From the NCBI RefSeq assembly GCF_016587415.1, contig NZ_BNJI01000002.1, forward strand, positions 124,001 through 188,000: a DNA stretch of 64,000 bases, given 5' to 3'. Origin of the DNA: Ktedonobacter sp. SOSP1-85. GTDB taxonomy: Bacteria; Chloroflexota; Ktedonobacteria; Ktedonobacterales; Ktedonobacteraceae. Of this stretch, positions 34,656 through 43,421 are shown piece after piece (the stretch's first letter is position 1; each line of letters begins with the position of its first letter). A model generated the notes under the pieces. The model was not told where the DNA came from and did no database searches. It saw only the letters and a list, made by a program, of their open reading frames with translations. The position numbers and the translations under genes are program-made.

Positions 34656-35136
34656 CTATCTGACCGGTTCCGGGGCCTGACATACAGACGCATTTTCCCC
34701 TGATGGCATCAGATGCGCGAGAAGCCTGGCCAGCGGATCGGTGAGAGGAACATAGATACAGGTCAAAAAGACATTAAATCCCAAATGCGCCATGGCTACT
34801 TGCATTCCAGAGCTGGGCCAGTAATACATGAGGAAGGCTGCAAGGGGATGCAGAAAAAAGAAGAGAAGGCACGCGCCAATGCACTTCGTCCCTGTATGAA
34901 TTAGTGCCAGGCGTTGTCCCATGTAGGCATTGCGAGAACCGGCCGCCAGCAGCGAGGGAAGGGTCGTCCCAATATTTGCCCCCAGGATGACTGCCAGTGC
35001 CGGCACGAGAGGCAGAACGTGACGTGATGTCAGGGCAAGCACCAGCCCGATGGTAGCGGTACTGGAATTGAGCACCATGGCCAAGGCTGTTCCCATGAGA
35101 AGGAGGAAGAGAGGGGTATTGGCAAATGTCTGGAGT
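34656..35136 (-). pseudogene. C-terminal fragment of a Na/Pi-cotransporter-like protein
   Basis: The frame reads MGTALAMVLNSSTATIGLVL and ALAVILGANIGTTLPSLLAA, the duplicated QSSS/GANIGTT-type motifs of the NptA/PNaS family, followed by two further membrane helices and a stop. An in-frame TGA and loss of similarity lie just upstream (about 35140), so the first membrane repeat is missing; the full protein is over 300 residues. Confidence 0.75.
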
Positions 35137-35497
35137 CACCTACTCCAACAAATTCCGAAAGAAAGGTTGTAAATTCCAACATTATTCGGCTCATGGCCAC
35201 TTCGGGGGACGATAAGCTTATCTATGGTCTCCGTTTCCAAAAACGTGCTCGGAGCGTCAATTGAATAAACCTTTCAATTATCCTTTGCTCTCAAAGTGGA
35301 CAAGAGCCGCTTCCTGTTGGAATTTACCACTTGGGCTGGTGTCAAACGGTGAAGCGATGAGTATCTTTCTCGGATCTTGAAACGTGCCATGCTGGGATGC
35401 ATTGGAAGGGAACGACACGTCAGCTCTACTGTTTGTTCCAGCATCTCTTATTGAGACCTGGATGGAATCACGCGTCAACAGCAGAGGAGAACCAACC

Positions 35498-36352
35498 ATG
35501 GCTCAGATCACGCCCATCGAACTACCAGCTTCAGGAGGGGTTAGCACCGGGGCAGGGGAAGTCTACTTTATTGGGAACGCCACCACCCTCATCACGTACG
35601 CGGGGTTCACGCTTCTCACCGATCCCGCCTTTTTGCACAAAGGAGACTACACTCCACTTGGTCACGGCATCTATACCCGGCGCGAGGTCGAACCGGCTTG
35701 CTCTCCCCAGGACCTGCCGCCACTCGACCTGATCGTCCTCTCGCACTATCACGGCGATCACTTTGATGAAGTGGCAGCGAGGGAGCTAGACAAGCAGATT
35801 CCCATTGTCACAAACGGGTACGCGGCGGAACAGCTCGCTCAGCTGGGATTTACGAACCTCCACACGATTGACACCTGGGAAGCGCAACCAGTCAGAAAGG
35901 GCGATGCCGAACTCCTTGTAACAGCTATGCCTGCCAAGCACGCTCCTGACGAAGTTGTCGAGCTCCTACCGCCAGTGATAGGCAGTATGTTAGAGTTCAG
36001 CCAAGGAGGAAAACATCTGTTCCGCCTCTATATTACGGGGGATACACTCATCCATGATCTCCTTTACGACATTCCCAAACGCTACCCCGACATTGACCTG
36101 GGGCTCTTCCACGTCGGAGGCACAATGCTCCTGGGCATACTGGTCACTATGAACGGGGAGCAGGGTGTGCAGGCAGTGAAGATCGTCCACCCTCGTGTGG
36201 CTATCCCGATCCACTTTAACGATTTCTCCGTTTTTCTCTCAGGGTTGGACGATTTTCAGGCAGCGGCAACGAAGGCATCCCTCACCACGAGCATGCACTA
36301 CCTCCTGCAAGGCGACACCTATCAATTCAGCGTGGAGCGAGGCGGGATATGA
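35498..36352 (+). CDS. Metallo-beta-lactamase-fold hydrolase (UlaG-like)
   Basis: A 284-residue MBL-fold enzyme. The metal motif SHYHGDHFD is preceded by the typical strand LDLIVL; GFTLLTDPAF and VYFIGNATTLI form the first sheet; LYITGDTLIHD supplies the bridging Asp; VHPRVAIPIHFNDFSVF gives the final His. ATG 35498 has AGGAG seven bases upstream; the in-frame start at 35384 adds 38 residues unlike the family. Likely a phosphodiesterase or lactonase with unknown substrate; monocistronic, ending just before a group II intron remnant. Confidence 0.85.
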   Translation: MAQITPIELPASGGVSTGAGEVYFIGNATTLITYAGFTLLTDPAFLHKGDYTPLGHGIYTRREVEPACSPQDLPPLDLIVLSHYHGDHFDEVAARELDKQIPIVTNGYAAEQLAQLGFTNLHTIDTWEAQPVRKGDAELLVTAMPAKHAPDEVVELLPPVIGSMLEFSQGGKHLFRLYITGDTLIHDLLYDIPKRYPDIDLGLFHVGGTMLLGILVTMNGEQGVQAVKIVHPRVAIPIHFNDFSVFLSGLDDFQAAATKASLTTSMHYLLQGDTYQFSVERGGI

Positions 36353-36395
36353 TGCTGTCCCGATAACTCAGAAGCAAGTACTCAGGCGAAGGGGA

Positions 36396-36440
36396 GAGCC
36401 GTATGCCGCTATAAACGGCATGTACTGGTTCGGAGAGGGG
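36396..36440 (+). ncRNA. Group II intron domain V remnant
   Basis: GAGCCGTATGCCG-CTATAAA-CGGCATGTACTGGTTC followed by GGAGAGGGG is a domain V (AGC triad, closing GGTTC) with the start of domain VI. No upstream ribozyme or reverse transcriptase is present: it follows the MBL gene within 45 bases, so it is a 5'-truncated remnant, and its loop and extra T suggest decay. Confidence 0.6.
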
Positions 36441-36599
36441 GACTCTGAATTGTCCTTTGCGGTGTATCCAAAGACCGACACGCTCCACGTACCATCCGTT
36501 TTTTAGTGAACATTGCCTCAGCAGTTGTTCTGAGTTCGCTTTTCAAAAGGAGGAAGGAATGTCCCGGCAGATGTCCTTTACCACAGATGACACCGGCGT

Positions 36600-36926
36600 T
36601 GTCTTTATTGACCCGCGCTGAGTAGCGGTTGGTTTCGTAGACGATCATGCTGTATCCGTTGAGCCGGGCACTGGTCGTCGCGCAACAATCGTAGGCAAAA
36701 GGTGGCAGGCTACGCAGCTGCGGACGTTCGTGCTCCCACATTTGCCCAATGGTGGAGCGCTGCCGACTGACCCGGCGTTGATCATCCTTGAGGCAGGCTT
36801 TGAGTAAGTGCAGATTCAACTCCTCGAAGGAGGCCACATCGGGGATGGGCACGAGAAAATTTCTGCGACTAAACCCAACCGCTGCCTCGACCCCACCTTT
36901 CTCCCATCCAGCAGCAGGTTGGCAGA
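36600..36926 (-). pseudogene. IS21-family IstA transposase fragment
   Basis: Reading leftward: GWEKGGVEAAVGFSRRNFLV PIPDVASFEELNLHLLKACL, then SRQRSTIGQMWEHERPQLRS and YSMIVYETNRYSARVNK. This is the conserved block after the third catalytic residue of IstA. The upstream catalytic core is absent, cut exactly at the 171-bp repeat (36930), and similarity is lost after about 36600. Confidence 0.8.
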
Positions 36927-36929
36927 AAT

Positions 36930-37100
36930 GGAAGTGTCAGAACGCAGGATAAAGCCGGATGACTGAAGGAATGGCTCCCCACTTTCGCTCCAAAAAGGCC
37001 AGAAAAAGAGTTCATTGTCCCCACCCTTCGCTCATTTTAAAAGAGCATTTCCCCACTTTGGACGAGATTTCCCAATCATGTTCTGAGTTCTGACACTTCC
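36930..37100 (+). repeat. 171-bp MITE-like repeat, left copy of unit C
   Basis: Terminal inverted repeats GGAAGTGTCAGAAC; non-coding interior. A related tip (GTTCTGAGTTCTGACAG) also occurs at about 47673-47690 beyond element E. Confidence 0.9.
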
Positions 37101-37356
37101 TCCCTCGACCTCTCTTCATAAGCCCGCCCGTCTCTTCCTTTGCTCCAACCAGGCCTCCATCATGCGTCCGGCCAGACCTCCGTCTCCCTGCTCCTTCCAC
37201 ATTCCTCCCTGCAATTCCTCCCTTCTCGGCTCGTTGCGCATTCCAGACAGGATCATTGTGGGAAATGAGCAATAATTTTCCTCGCTCGCGCAGATCGCGG
37301 CCGCTATACTTTGAAAAAGGCCTGTTGCATTTCTATCGTGTGAAAGAGAGGTTTTC

Positions 37357-37785
37357 ATGAACAAGCTTGTAGCGCTTGCCCTGTGTGGGGCAACCCTTCT
37401 CGGTGGCTTGGGATTCTGGGCCAATGGCCATCACACAGCGGCAGCCACCGCTTCCCCTTCGACTGTTCATGCCACGCACATCGCAGTTGTTCCGAGCGGG
37501 GTGGTCCCAAGCGCAGTGGTCCCAACTGCTGCCCGACAGACCACCCAACCACCTACCAGGCTGAGCAGTTACCTCTTTTGCTTTATCTATATACATAATT
37601 TCCCTTTCCATATTCTAGTAAGAAGCATTTTTCCCGTCAAGCTTCTTCTGCACGACCATCTGTTTAAACGCAGAATCAGGATCAAAGTTAGTATCTGGGG
37701 GAAGATGAATGAGAAATCCACCACTCATAACATGTTCCCAAACACCACCATGCTCCTCAATAGCCTGCTGGAAGGCCAGAAATGA
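37357..37785 (+). CDS. Short exported protein, 3' half doubtful
   Basis: ATG 37357 follows AAAGAGAGGTTTTC. The first 25 residues are a signal peptide (MNKLVALALCGATLLGGLGF), followed by an Ala/Thr/Val/Pro-rich low-complexity stretch with the repeats VVPSGVV and VVPSAVVPTAA. Past residue 70 the frame runs antisense to another plausible gene tail (37615-37796), so the true product was probably cut or frameshifted there. No function inferred. Confidence 0.45.
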   Translation: MNKLVALALCGATLLGGLGFWANGHHTAAATASPSTVHATHIAVVPSGVVPSAVVPTAARQTTQPPTRLSSYLFCFIYIHNFPFHILVRSIFPVKLLLHDHLFKRRIRIKVSIWGKMNEKSTTHNMFPNTTMLLNSLLEGQK

Positions 37786-37796
37786 GGCCGATTCAA
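37615..37796 (-). pseudogene. C-terminal remnant of an unrecognised gene
   Basis: Reading leftward from the right repeat the frame gives LESASFLAFQQAIEEHGGVW, EHVMSGGFLIHLPPDTNFDP and DSAFKQMVVQKKLDGKNASY then stop. Composition and periodicity are those of a real soluble protein. The 5' part is removed precisely where the 171-bp repeat begins. Confidence 0.5.
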
Positions 37797-37967
37797 GGAA
37801 GTGTCAGAACTCAGAACATGATTGGGAAATCTCGTCCAAAGTGGGGAAATGCTCTTTTAAAATGAGCGAAGGGTGGGGACAATGAACTCTTTTTCTGGCC
37901 TTTTTGGAGCGAAAGTGGGGAGCCATTCCTTCAGTCATCCGGCTTTATCCTGCGTTCTGACACTTCC
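37797..37967 (-). repeat. 171-bp MITE-like repeat, right copy of unit C
   Basis: Exact reverse complement of 36930-37100. Confidence 0.9.
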
Positions 37968-38179
37968 CCGAAATACGCACGGTGGATAGTACCCATCTAC
38001 AACAGCCCAACGACAATGGATCGGAACGGGGGAACCCCGTCAATAGCTCTTGCCCGTGGTCGATCGGACAAGTAGGAATCCATCCAATGCTTGACGGAGA
38101 ACGATGGTCTAAAAAGCAAATGCCTGGGGGAAAGCCCCAGGATAGGCTAACGTAGACCCTGCTGTATGGAGGATAGAGA

Positions 38180-38920
38180 GTGAGTAGAAGAACAGATAGG
38201 AATATGCGGCCTCATCAAGAAATTGATGAAGCGAGCGGGACTTGGAAGAACCTGCCCTGGAAGAAACTAGAGCAGCACGTCTTCCGTCTTCAGAAGCGCA
38301 TCTATCGAGCCAGTCAGCGTGGCGAAACGAGAAAAGTAGAGAAGTTGCAAAAGTTGCTGATGAAATCGGAAGCCGCACGACTCCTTGCGGTACGACGGGT
38401 GACACAAGACAACCAGGGGAAGAAAACAGCGGGCATTGACGGGAGAAAATCTGTCAATCCCAAACAAAGACTTCTCATGGCTCAAGCCATTCACCCGAAA
38501 AACCAGCACCGTCAAAAAGCCAAACCGGTACGCCGCATCTGGATACCCAAACCAGGGAAGAAAGACGAACGCAGGCCGCTAGGTATTCCCATCCTGGTCG
38601 AGAGGGCACAGCAAACTCTGGTAAAACTGGCCCTAGAACCGGCTTGGGAAGCGGTGTTTGAGGGAAACAGCTACGGTTTCCGACCAGGGCGCTCATGTCA
38701 CGATGCCATAGGAGCAATCTTTAACGGTATCCGCTTCAAATCCAAATTTGTGCTGGACGCCGATATCAAAGGTTGTTTCGACAACATCGACCAAAAAGCG
38801 TTACTCCAAAAGCTCAAAATATATCCGCAGCTTTGGCACCTCATGAGAGGATGGCTGAAGGCAGGAGTACTAGAAGGGGTGGACTTCACCCCAACGGAAA
38901 CAGGAACGCCGCAGGGCGGC
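38180..38920 (+). pseudogene. Group II intron reverse transcriptase/maturase, 5' part
   Basis: The N-terminal 247 residues carry RT0-RT4 landmarks: TAGIDGRKSV, VRRIWIPKPGKKDERRPLGI, FEGNSYGFRPGRSCHDAI, LDADIKGCFDNID and TPTETGTPQGG. The gene is cut inside the GTPQGG-VLSP motif by the element that follows; the catalytic YADD lies on the other side, at 41032. Confidence 0.9.
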
Positions 38921-40570
38921 CCACACACTCCTCCCGCAATAGTGCAAACATGGCGAGTGGTGGTCCGAGGGAGAAGGAGGAGTCTGAGGTCCAACGCGAA
39001 AGATCACGTGGACCTGCTCCTCATCAATCTCCACCCGTTTGACAAGCGTTCGAATAAGCTCCCGACGTGTTAGCCAATCAGCGTCATGCAGTCCCTCTCT
39101 CACCTTCGCAGCAAAGGTTTCCAGCCGTCCAAGGATGAGCCGAAGCTCCTGCTCCAGGCTGGCCTCATCTTGGATCTGTCGAATATGCTCTTGCACCTGC
39201 GCGAGCCGTTCTCGCATCCGTTTGATCCGCGGTTCAAACTCTGCCTTCTCGATGGTGCCCTCCGCATAACTGTCAATCAAGCGAGCAATCCCCTGCCGCA
39301 GCCTTCCCTGACTTGCCAGGAACCCTCTCAGTTCTGGGGATGGCTCCTGCTCCGAAGTCTGCAGCCGCTGCCGATACTCCTGCTCTAAGCGCGTTGGATC
39401 CTCTAGCAAGGCACACACCTCATTCCAGACGGCCTCTTCGAGCAGATCCGTCCGGACTTGCTTGTTCCAGCAGAGCCGGACGCCGCCGAAGCGATAGGCA
39501 TCGGCTCCAATGCAGCGGTAGTAGGCATAGGCCCGTGGATGACCTTTTCTGGCACTGGGACTGATCGCTTTGCCATAGAAAGCATACCCACACTGACCGC
39601 AGACCAGCAAGCCCTGCAGCAGATAGCGTGCGCCTCGTTTCCCGAGACGTGCCCGCTGTTGATTTTCGCCCAGTTGTTCTTGCACAGCCTCGAAGAGTGC
39701 TTCATCAACGAGGGCTGGAACAGGAATGCTCATCCAGTCTTCGCGAGGGACATCCTGGGTGGAAACGGCTCGCCGCGGCTGCAGAGGACGTCCTCGTTGC
39801 GCACGGAGTCGTGGCCGCAGTGGTTCCAAGCGCGTTTTGCCGAAGGCGGCTACCCCTTTGTACGCCGGGTTGTGCAGCATATCGCGGACCGTGGCCCGAT
39901 CCCAGACCGTTTTGCCCGTTCGGGTGCGCTCTTTGGCCGCTGTGAGCCGCCGGCAGACCTCCCCGATGGAGCAGCGATCGCGTCCCACCCAGGTGAAGAC
40001 CTGACGAACCACGCGGGCCTCCTCCAGGAGGATGTCAAAGCGTGCCTCTCCCGCCCCATCGTGTTTGCTGACATAGCGATAGCCGTAAGGAGCCCCACTC
40101 AAGACACTCACGGTTCCCACGTGCGCTGCATGCCGTTTCCCCCGACGGCTGCGTTCCATGATTTTCGCGCGTTCATATTCGGAAATCATGCCCTGGACTT
40201 GCAGTAAGAGCTGATCTTCAGGCGTTTGCCCCACTTCTCGATTGAGAAAGACCACCTCGACGCCGGCGCGCAACAATTCTTCAAGCAGAAGGACTTGATG
40301 AGCGTAGTTGCGGGCGAGCCGATCAGGACAATGAACAAAGATACGGTCGAGACCTCCCGCAGCCGCCACATCACGCAGTCGCTCTAACGCGGGGCGAATG
40401 AGCGTCGCTCCGCTGTAGCCATCGTCGATGAACTCATGCTCAGGAGGAAGTGGCAGACCTAACTCGGCCACGCGAGCGCGCAGTTCGCGCACCTGGCTCT
40501 CAATCGTCTTGGCATCACTCTGTTGTTCTGAAGAGACACGGGCGTAGATGCCCACTTGCACTTCATCCAT
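38870..40570 (-). CDS. Large serine recombinase inside the group II intron
   Basis: A 566-residue recombinase. Resolvase domain with the Ser nucleophile in IYARVSSEQQ, then FIDDGYSGATLIRPAL and HCPDRLARNYAHQV; recombinase domain ATVRDMLHNPAYKGVAAFG; zinc ribbon CGQCGYAFYG with later Cys; C-terminal coiled coil (RMRERLAQVQEHIRQIQDE). The start at 40570 (GTC-ATG-GATGAA, behind AAAGGAAG) is chosen because the fold begins there. Its last 16 or so residues (ALRRSCFRWGEVHPF) and stop lie outside the element, read antisense from the invaded maturase gene. Confidence 0.92.
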   Translation of the reverse strand: MDEVQVGIYARVSSEQQSDAKTIESQVRELRARVAELGLPLPPEHEFIDDGYSGATLIRPALERLRDVAAAGGLDRIFVHCPDRLARNYAHQVLLLEELLRAGVEVVFLNREVGQTPEDQLLLQVQGMISEYERAKIMERSRRGKRHAAHVGTVSVLSGAPYGYRYVSKHDGAGEARFDILLEEARVVRQVFTWVGRDRCSIGEVCRRLTAAKERTRTGKTVWDRATVRDMLHNPAYKGVAAFGKTRLEPLRPRLRAQRGRPLQPRRAVSTQDVPREDWMSIPVPALVDEALFEAVQEQLGENQQRARLGKRGARYLLQGLLVCGQCGYAFYGKAISPSARKGHPRAYAYYRCIGADAYRFGGVRLCWNKQVRTDLLEEAVWNEVCALLEDPTRLEQEYRQRLQTSEQEPSPELRGFLASQGRLRQGIARLIDSYAEGTIEKAEFEPRIKRMRERLAQVQEHIRQIQDEASLEQELRLILGRLETFAAKVREGLHDADWLTRRELIRTLVKRVEIDEEQVHVIFRVGPQTPPSPSDHHSPCLHYCGRSVWAALRRSCFRWGEVHPF

Positions 40571-40923
40571 GACAGCTTCCTTTCTCCGACACTCGTCGGC
40601 TCTGGAAAACCTGTTCAGTGATGGCTCGCTGAGCAGGAAGGTGCCGTCGAACGAGAGGCACAAGACAGCGATAGGCGTGGTGCAGAACAGTGTGCTCAAG
40701 GCGGTTTGGCTCAAACATGACCTGCACCTCCAATACGATGGCAGTTTTGTGAGATCGCTTGGTCATGGCATCCTCCTTGATCTCGCGTCTGTACACCTTC
40801 AGCCCAACGCCCACTCCCATGCAGTGGGGCTCCGTGAAAACCATCTCCATAGCTCGCCTGAAGGTGGTTACGCGGGATCGCTACTTGATACACGAACCCC
40901 AGAACCAGTTTTGCAACATTGGG
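38921..40923 (-). mobile_element. Serine-recombinase element (about 2.0 kb)
   Basis: The maturase codons for GTPQGG end at 38920 and resume for GGVLSPLL at 40924. The two junctions read GGCGGC (38915-38920) and GGTGGC (40924-40929), suggesting a GGYGGC crossover core. Just inside the ends CAATAGTGCAAAC (left) and, inverted, CAATGTTGCAAAA (right) are imperfect repeats, as expected for att half-sites. Contents: the recombinase and an overlapping small gene. Confidence 0.8.
40563..40766 (-). CDS. Small accessory protein overlapping the recombinase start
   Basis: A 67-residue frame beginning MTKRSHKTAIVLEVQVMFEP, with a helical centre (LEHTVLHHAYRCLVPLVRRH) and ending SEKGSCHG. Its stop lies within the recombinase start region (8-base overlap), so the two are likely translated in tandem. 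AAGGAGGATGCC precedes the ATG. No family recognised. The first recombinase (3060-4766) has an equivalent neighbour. Confidence 0.5.
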   Translation of the reverse strand: MTKRSHKTAIVLEVQVMFEPNRLEHTVLHHAYRCLVPLVRRHLPAQRAITEQVFQSRRVSEKGSCHG

Positions 40924-41961
40924 GGTGGCGTGCTGTCGCCGCTACTAGCTAATATCGCTTTGCACGGCATGGAAAAAGTGGCAGCAAATGTCTGTTCGAA
41001 GCAGAAAGGGCAACCAATCTTAATTCGATATGCAGATGATTTCGTCATTTTACACGCCGACAAAGAAATATTAGAGAGAGCAACAAAAGCAGTAATGAAA
41101 CACTTAAAAGGCATGGGACTCTGGTTGAGCCCGAAGAAAACAAGAGTCACCCATACGTTAACTTCATATGAGGGGAACGTAGGTTTTGACTTTTTAGGCT
41201 TCTCCGTACGTCAATTTCCAATGGGAAAAACCCATACCGGAAAAAACACGCAAGGAAAACCCCTTGGGTTCAAAACCTTCATCACCCCGAGTAGAGAAGC
41301 CATCAAACGCCACACGCTCCAAATGAAACTGCTGATACGAAAACGAAAATCTGCCCCTCAAAAGGCGGTCATTAGCGCGATCAATCCCGTCATCCGAGGC
41401 TGGGCGAACTACTACAAGTGGGTAGTGTGCAGCAAGGCATTTCATGCCTGCGACCACAACACCTTTCGCCAACTCGCACGATGGGAACAAGCAAGGCATT
41501 TAGGGAAGAGCAAAAGATGGGTCAAAGACAAATACAGCATTCCCATTGACGGATCCCAACGGTTCGGCACCTACATCCGAGATAAAGATGGGAACCCCAA
41601 AGCTGTATACGTCCGATATCATACAGAAACGCATAGCCAAGACTACGCAAAAGTCAGAGGATCGGCGAGTCCGTATGATGGGAACCACATCTACTGGTCA
41701 CAGCGACTCAAGCAACACCCGCTTATGAAAAGCGAAAGAGCAAAACTCCTCGCCCTTCAAAAAGGACAATGTCCCAGATGCGGACTCTACTTTCGAGACG
41801 GCGATGTCCTAGAAACGGATCATATCACCCCAACCGCACTTGGTGGAAAAGATGATATCAGCAACAAATGGGTTTACCATCGCCACTGCCATGATGAGAA
41901 AACCGCCGAGGATGTAGCGAGAATCGCGCAACACAAGGCGGCTGGTGTCAATCACAGTTGA
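40924..41961 (+). pseudogene. Group II intron maturase, 3' part with HNH endonuclease
   Basis: The frame resumes GGVLSPLLANIALHGMEKVA, then LIRYADDFVILHADKE (RT5 catalytic YADD), the thumb/X domain (GFDFLGFSVRQFPMG, VIRGWANYYKWVV) and an HNH nuclease, CPRCGLYFRDGDVLETDHIT and NKWVYHRHCHDEK. All residues needed for an active protein are present in the two halves; only the insertion breaks it. Confidence 0.9.
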
Positions 41962-41973
41962 CCATACACTGAG

Positions 41974-42048
41974 GAGCCGTGTGCGGGGAAATTCGCATGC
42001 ACGGTTCTGGATTGGCGGTGGCGGGAGTGATCCCGCCGCCGACCATAC
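41974..42048 (+). ncRNA. Group II intron domains V and VI
   Basis: GAGCCGTGTGCGGGGAAATT and CGCATGCACGGTTC form the canonical 34-base domain V (GAAA-type loop). The following hairpin GGCGGTGGCGGG-AGTGA-TCCCGCCGCC is domain VI, with an unpaired A near the 3' end and the intron end at GACCATAC. Confidence 0.88.
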
Positions 42049-42052
42049 GAAG

Positions 42053-42155
42053 CGAGATGAGGAGCGGTTTTTCCTGATAAGTTTGTGCTAGTGCTCACGA
42101 TTGAGGGCAAATTCTCACGTTTGGGGGCCAAACCCACTTTTCAGGTCATTTACCA
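42053..42155 (-). repeat. Solo right end of the TRGTAA family (element H)
   Basis: GAGATGAGGAGCGGTTTTTCC leads to CATTTACCA. It is about 70 percent similar to 11312-11421 and directly abuts the left end of cassette D, two bases away. It lies immediately 3' of the group II intron. Confidence 0.6.
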
Positions 42156-42157
42156 GA

Positions 42158-43311
42158 TAGTAAATTGGGTGCGCATCAGCACAACTTTTGAGGTGAAACT
42201 GACAAAATCAGCGCGAAGAGTCGAAATTGACCATCCAGAACCTGGAGAAACCGCTCCTCATCTGGTATATTTCTCTCAGAGTTGTAAATAAGAGACGTAA
42301 GGCGCGCCTCATTTATCGCTCGGACAGGAGGGGTACCAATGGTTGCGCCGACTGTGCATGCACGCGCACTCTCAACCCTCAGGGCGAGGTCTTGCAGCTC
42401 AAAGCTCACGACAAACGCAAAACCAGCACGCCCAATACCGGACCACGTTGGGCCAAAGTGGAAACTGACTGGGATGTGATCGGGAAGTAGCCCTCTCCTG
42501 TTCGTTTCCCCACCCATAGCAGGTCAACATTTCGCCCACCGATTCTCAAAATTGACAATCCAAAGCGGGTAAATTGTCCCTCTCGTGCTCTTGAAAGCAG
42601 AGCAGAAACACGCTACTCTGAGAGGAAATTTACCCAGTCCTATCAGCGAACATGGCTTAGCGCTACGTTAGCTATCATGGGACACAAAGTAGGAGACATT
42701 ATGAACGTCGATAAATCGACTCATCCATCTGTATATCTACTTCGTATCGTTCTCGGTCTAGGCATACTTTTTGCGCTCTGTTCCCTTTGTGCTGCTTTAG
42801 GGGCTTTCTATACATATGGCGGGATATCCCAGTGGTGGTTAACCATCTCGGAAGGTGTACGCCACGAAGGCGTTCTTTACCTCAATGGAGCGGGTTTTGA
42901 AGTTGCTTTCTTCGGATCCGTTCTCATAAGCATCTTGGGTTTATGTGCTTTTGTATTCACCTTTATTGCTTATCAACGCAGGAAAATAGGAAAAAAGCCG
43001 ATCGTGTGGGCAATGCTTCTGTTTGGAATAGCCATCCTCATATTGATGGGTTCAATCATGTCTGGCAAAACGTTCTGTACTGCTGATGCAGGTAAATATG
43101 GAAATAGCGACAATGTTACCTGTACCATTCCGCTCCATCCTTGAAAATTTACAGGGCCGACTCCTCAACGATATCTTGATTAACAGAATGATGAGAGAAG
43201 AAACCAGATGAGGAGCGATTTCTCCAGGTTCTGGATGGTCAATTTCGACTCTTCGCGCTGATTTTGTCAGTTTCACCTCAAAAGTTGTGCTGATGCGCAC
43301 CCAATTTACTA
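42158..43311. mobile_element. Cassette D: unit with about 109-bp terminal inverted repeats and one membrane-protein gene
   Basis: The ends TAGTAAATTGGGTGCGCATC (left) and their inverted copy at 43311 agree over 108-109 bases with a single mismatch. Internal blocks ACTTTTGAGGTGAAACTGAC and AATCAGCGCGAAGAGTC correspond to those of cassette A and elements E and F. Length 1,154 bp. No transposase. The interior between 42267 and 42700 has no assignable gene, only an inverted repeat (GGGTAAATT at 42568 and AATTTACCC at 42630). Outer flanks do not show a target duplication. Confidence 0.75.
42701..43144 (+). CDS. Four-helix membrane protein of unknown function (cassette D cargo)
   Basis: A 147-residue protein; ATG 42701 is preceded by AGTAGGAGACATT. 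Membrane segments: ILFALCSLCAALGAFYTYGG, VAFFGSVLISILGLCAFVFTF and a third near IVWAMLLFGIAILILMGSIM; the N terminus begins VDKSTHPSVYLLRIVLGLG, also hydrophobic. Two cysteines lie in the C-terminal external part (TFCTADAGKYGNSDNVTCTI). No family recognised. Cargo of the same type (small membrane protein) as in cassette A, although the sequences are unrelated. Confidence 0.7.
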   Translation: MNVDKSTHPSVYLLRIVLGLGILFALCSLCAALGAFYTYGGISQWWLTISEGVRHEGVLYLNGAGFEVAFFGSVLISILGLCAFVFTFIAYQRRKIGKKPIVWAMLLFGIAILILMGSIMSGKTFCTADAGKYGNSDNVTCTIPLHP

Positions 43312-43421
43312 GCCACTCCTTGATATGATATATTAGTGAGTGTATCTTTAGGGTGTAATATTACAGTAGAAGCTATTAATATATTTATCGCATAACATGG
43401 TTTTATTTAGAGGAGGGACCC

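Larger units (their letters stand above)
36930..37967. mobile_element. Unit C: perfect inverted pair of 171-bp repeats with a 0.7-kb interior
   Basis: The 171-bp sequences at 36930-37100 and 37797-37967 are exact reverse complements by eye. Each copy itself begins GGAAGTGTCAGAAC and ends in the complement (GTTCTGACACTTCC), so each is a MITE-like unit. The interior carries a signal-peptide-encoding frame (plus strand) and the tail of an unknown gene (minus strand). The left copy cuts the IstA relic; the right copy abuts the group II intron. GAAAT lies beside the left end and two bases past the right end, a weak hint of a target duplication. Confidence 0.7.
37968..42048 (+). mobile_element. Group II intron with ORF, disrupted by a serine-recombinase element
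   Basis: Ribozyme-like sequence (for example CCTGGGGGAAAGCCCCAGG at 38126-38144) precedes a reverse transcriptase/maturase in two parts (38180-38920 and 40924-41961), and domains V and VI close the intron at about 42048. The usual GUGYG 5' end was not found; the right copy of unit C seems to have removed it. A 2-kb recombinase element splits the maturase, so the intron cannot make its own protein. Confidence 0.8.

Noticed and set aside
39458..40207. 249-residue plus-strand open frame within the recombinase
   Set aside because: Antisense shadow of the serine recombinase with no domain features.
42227..42490. 87-residue frame containing CADCACTRTLNP inside cassette D
   Set aside because: Starts inside the terminal repeat and has no ribosome site; could be a relic but no family is recognisable.
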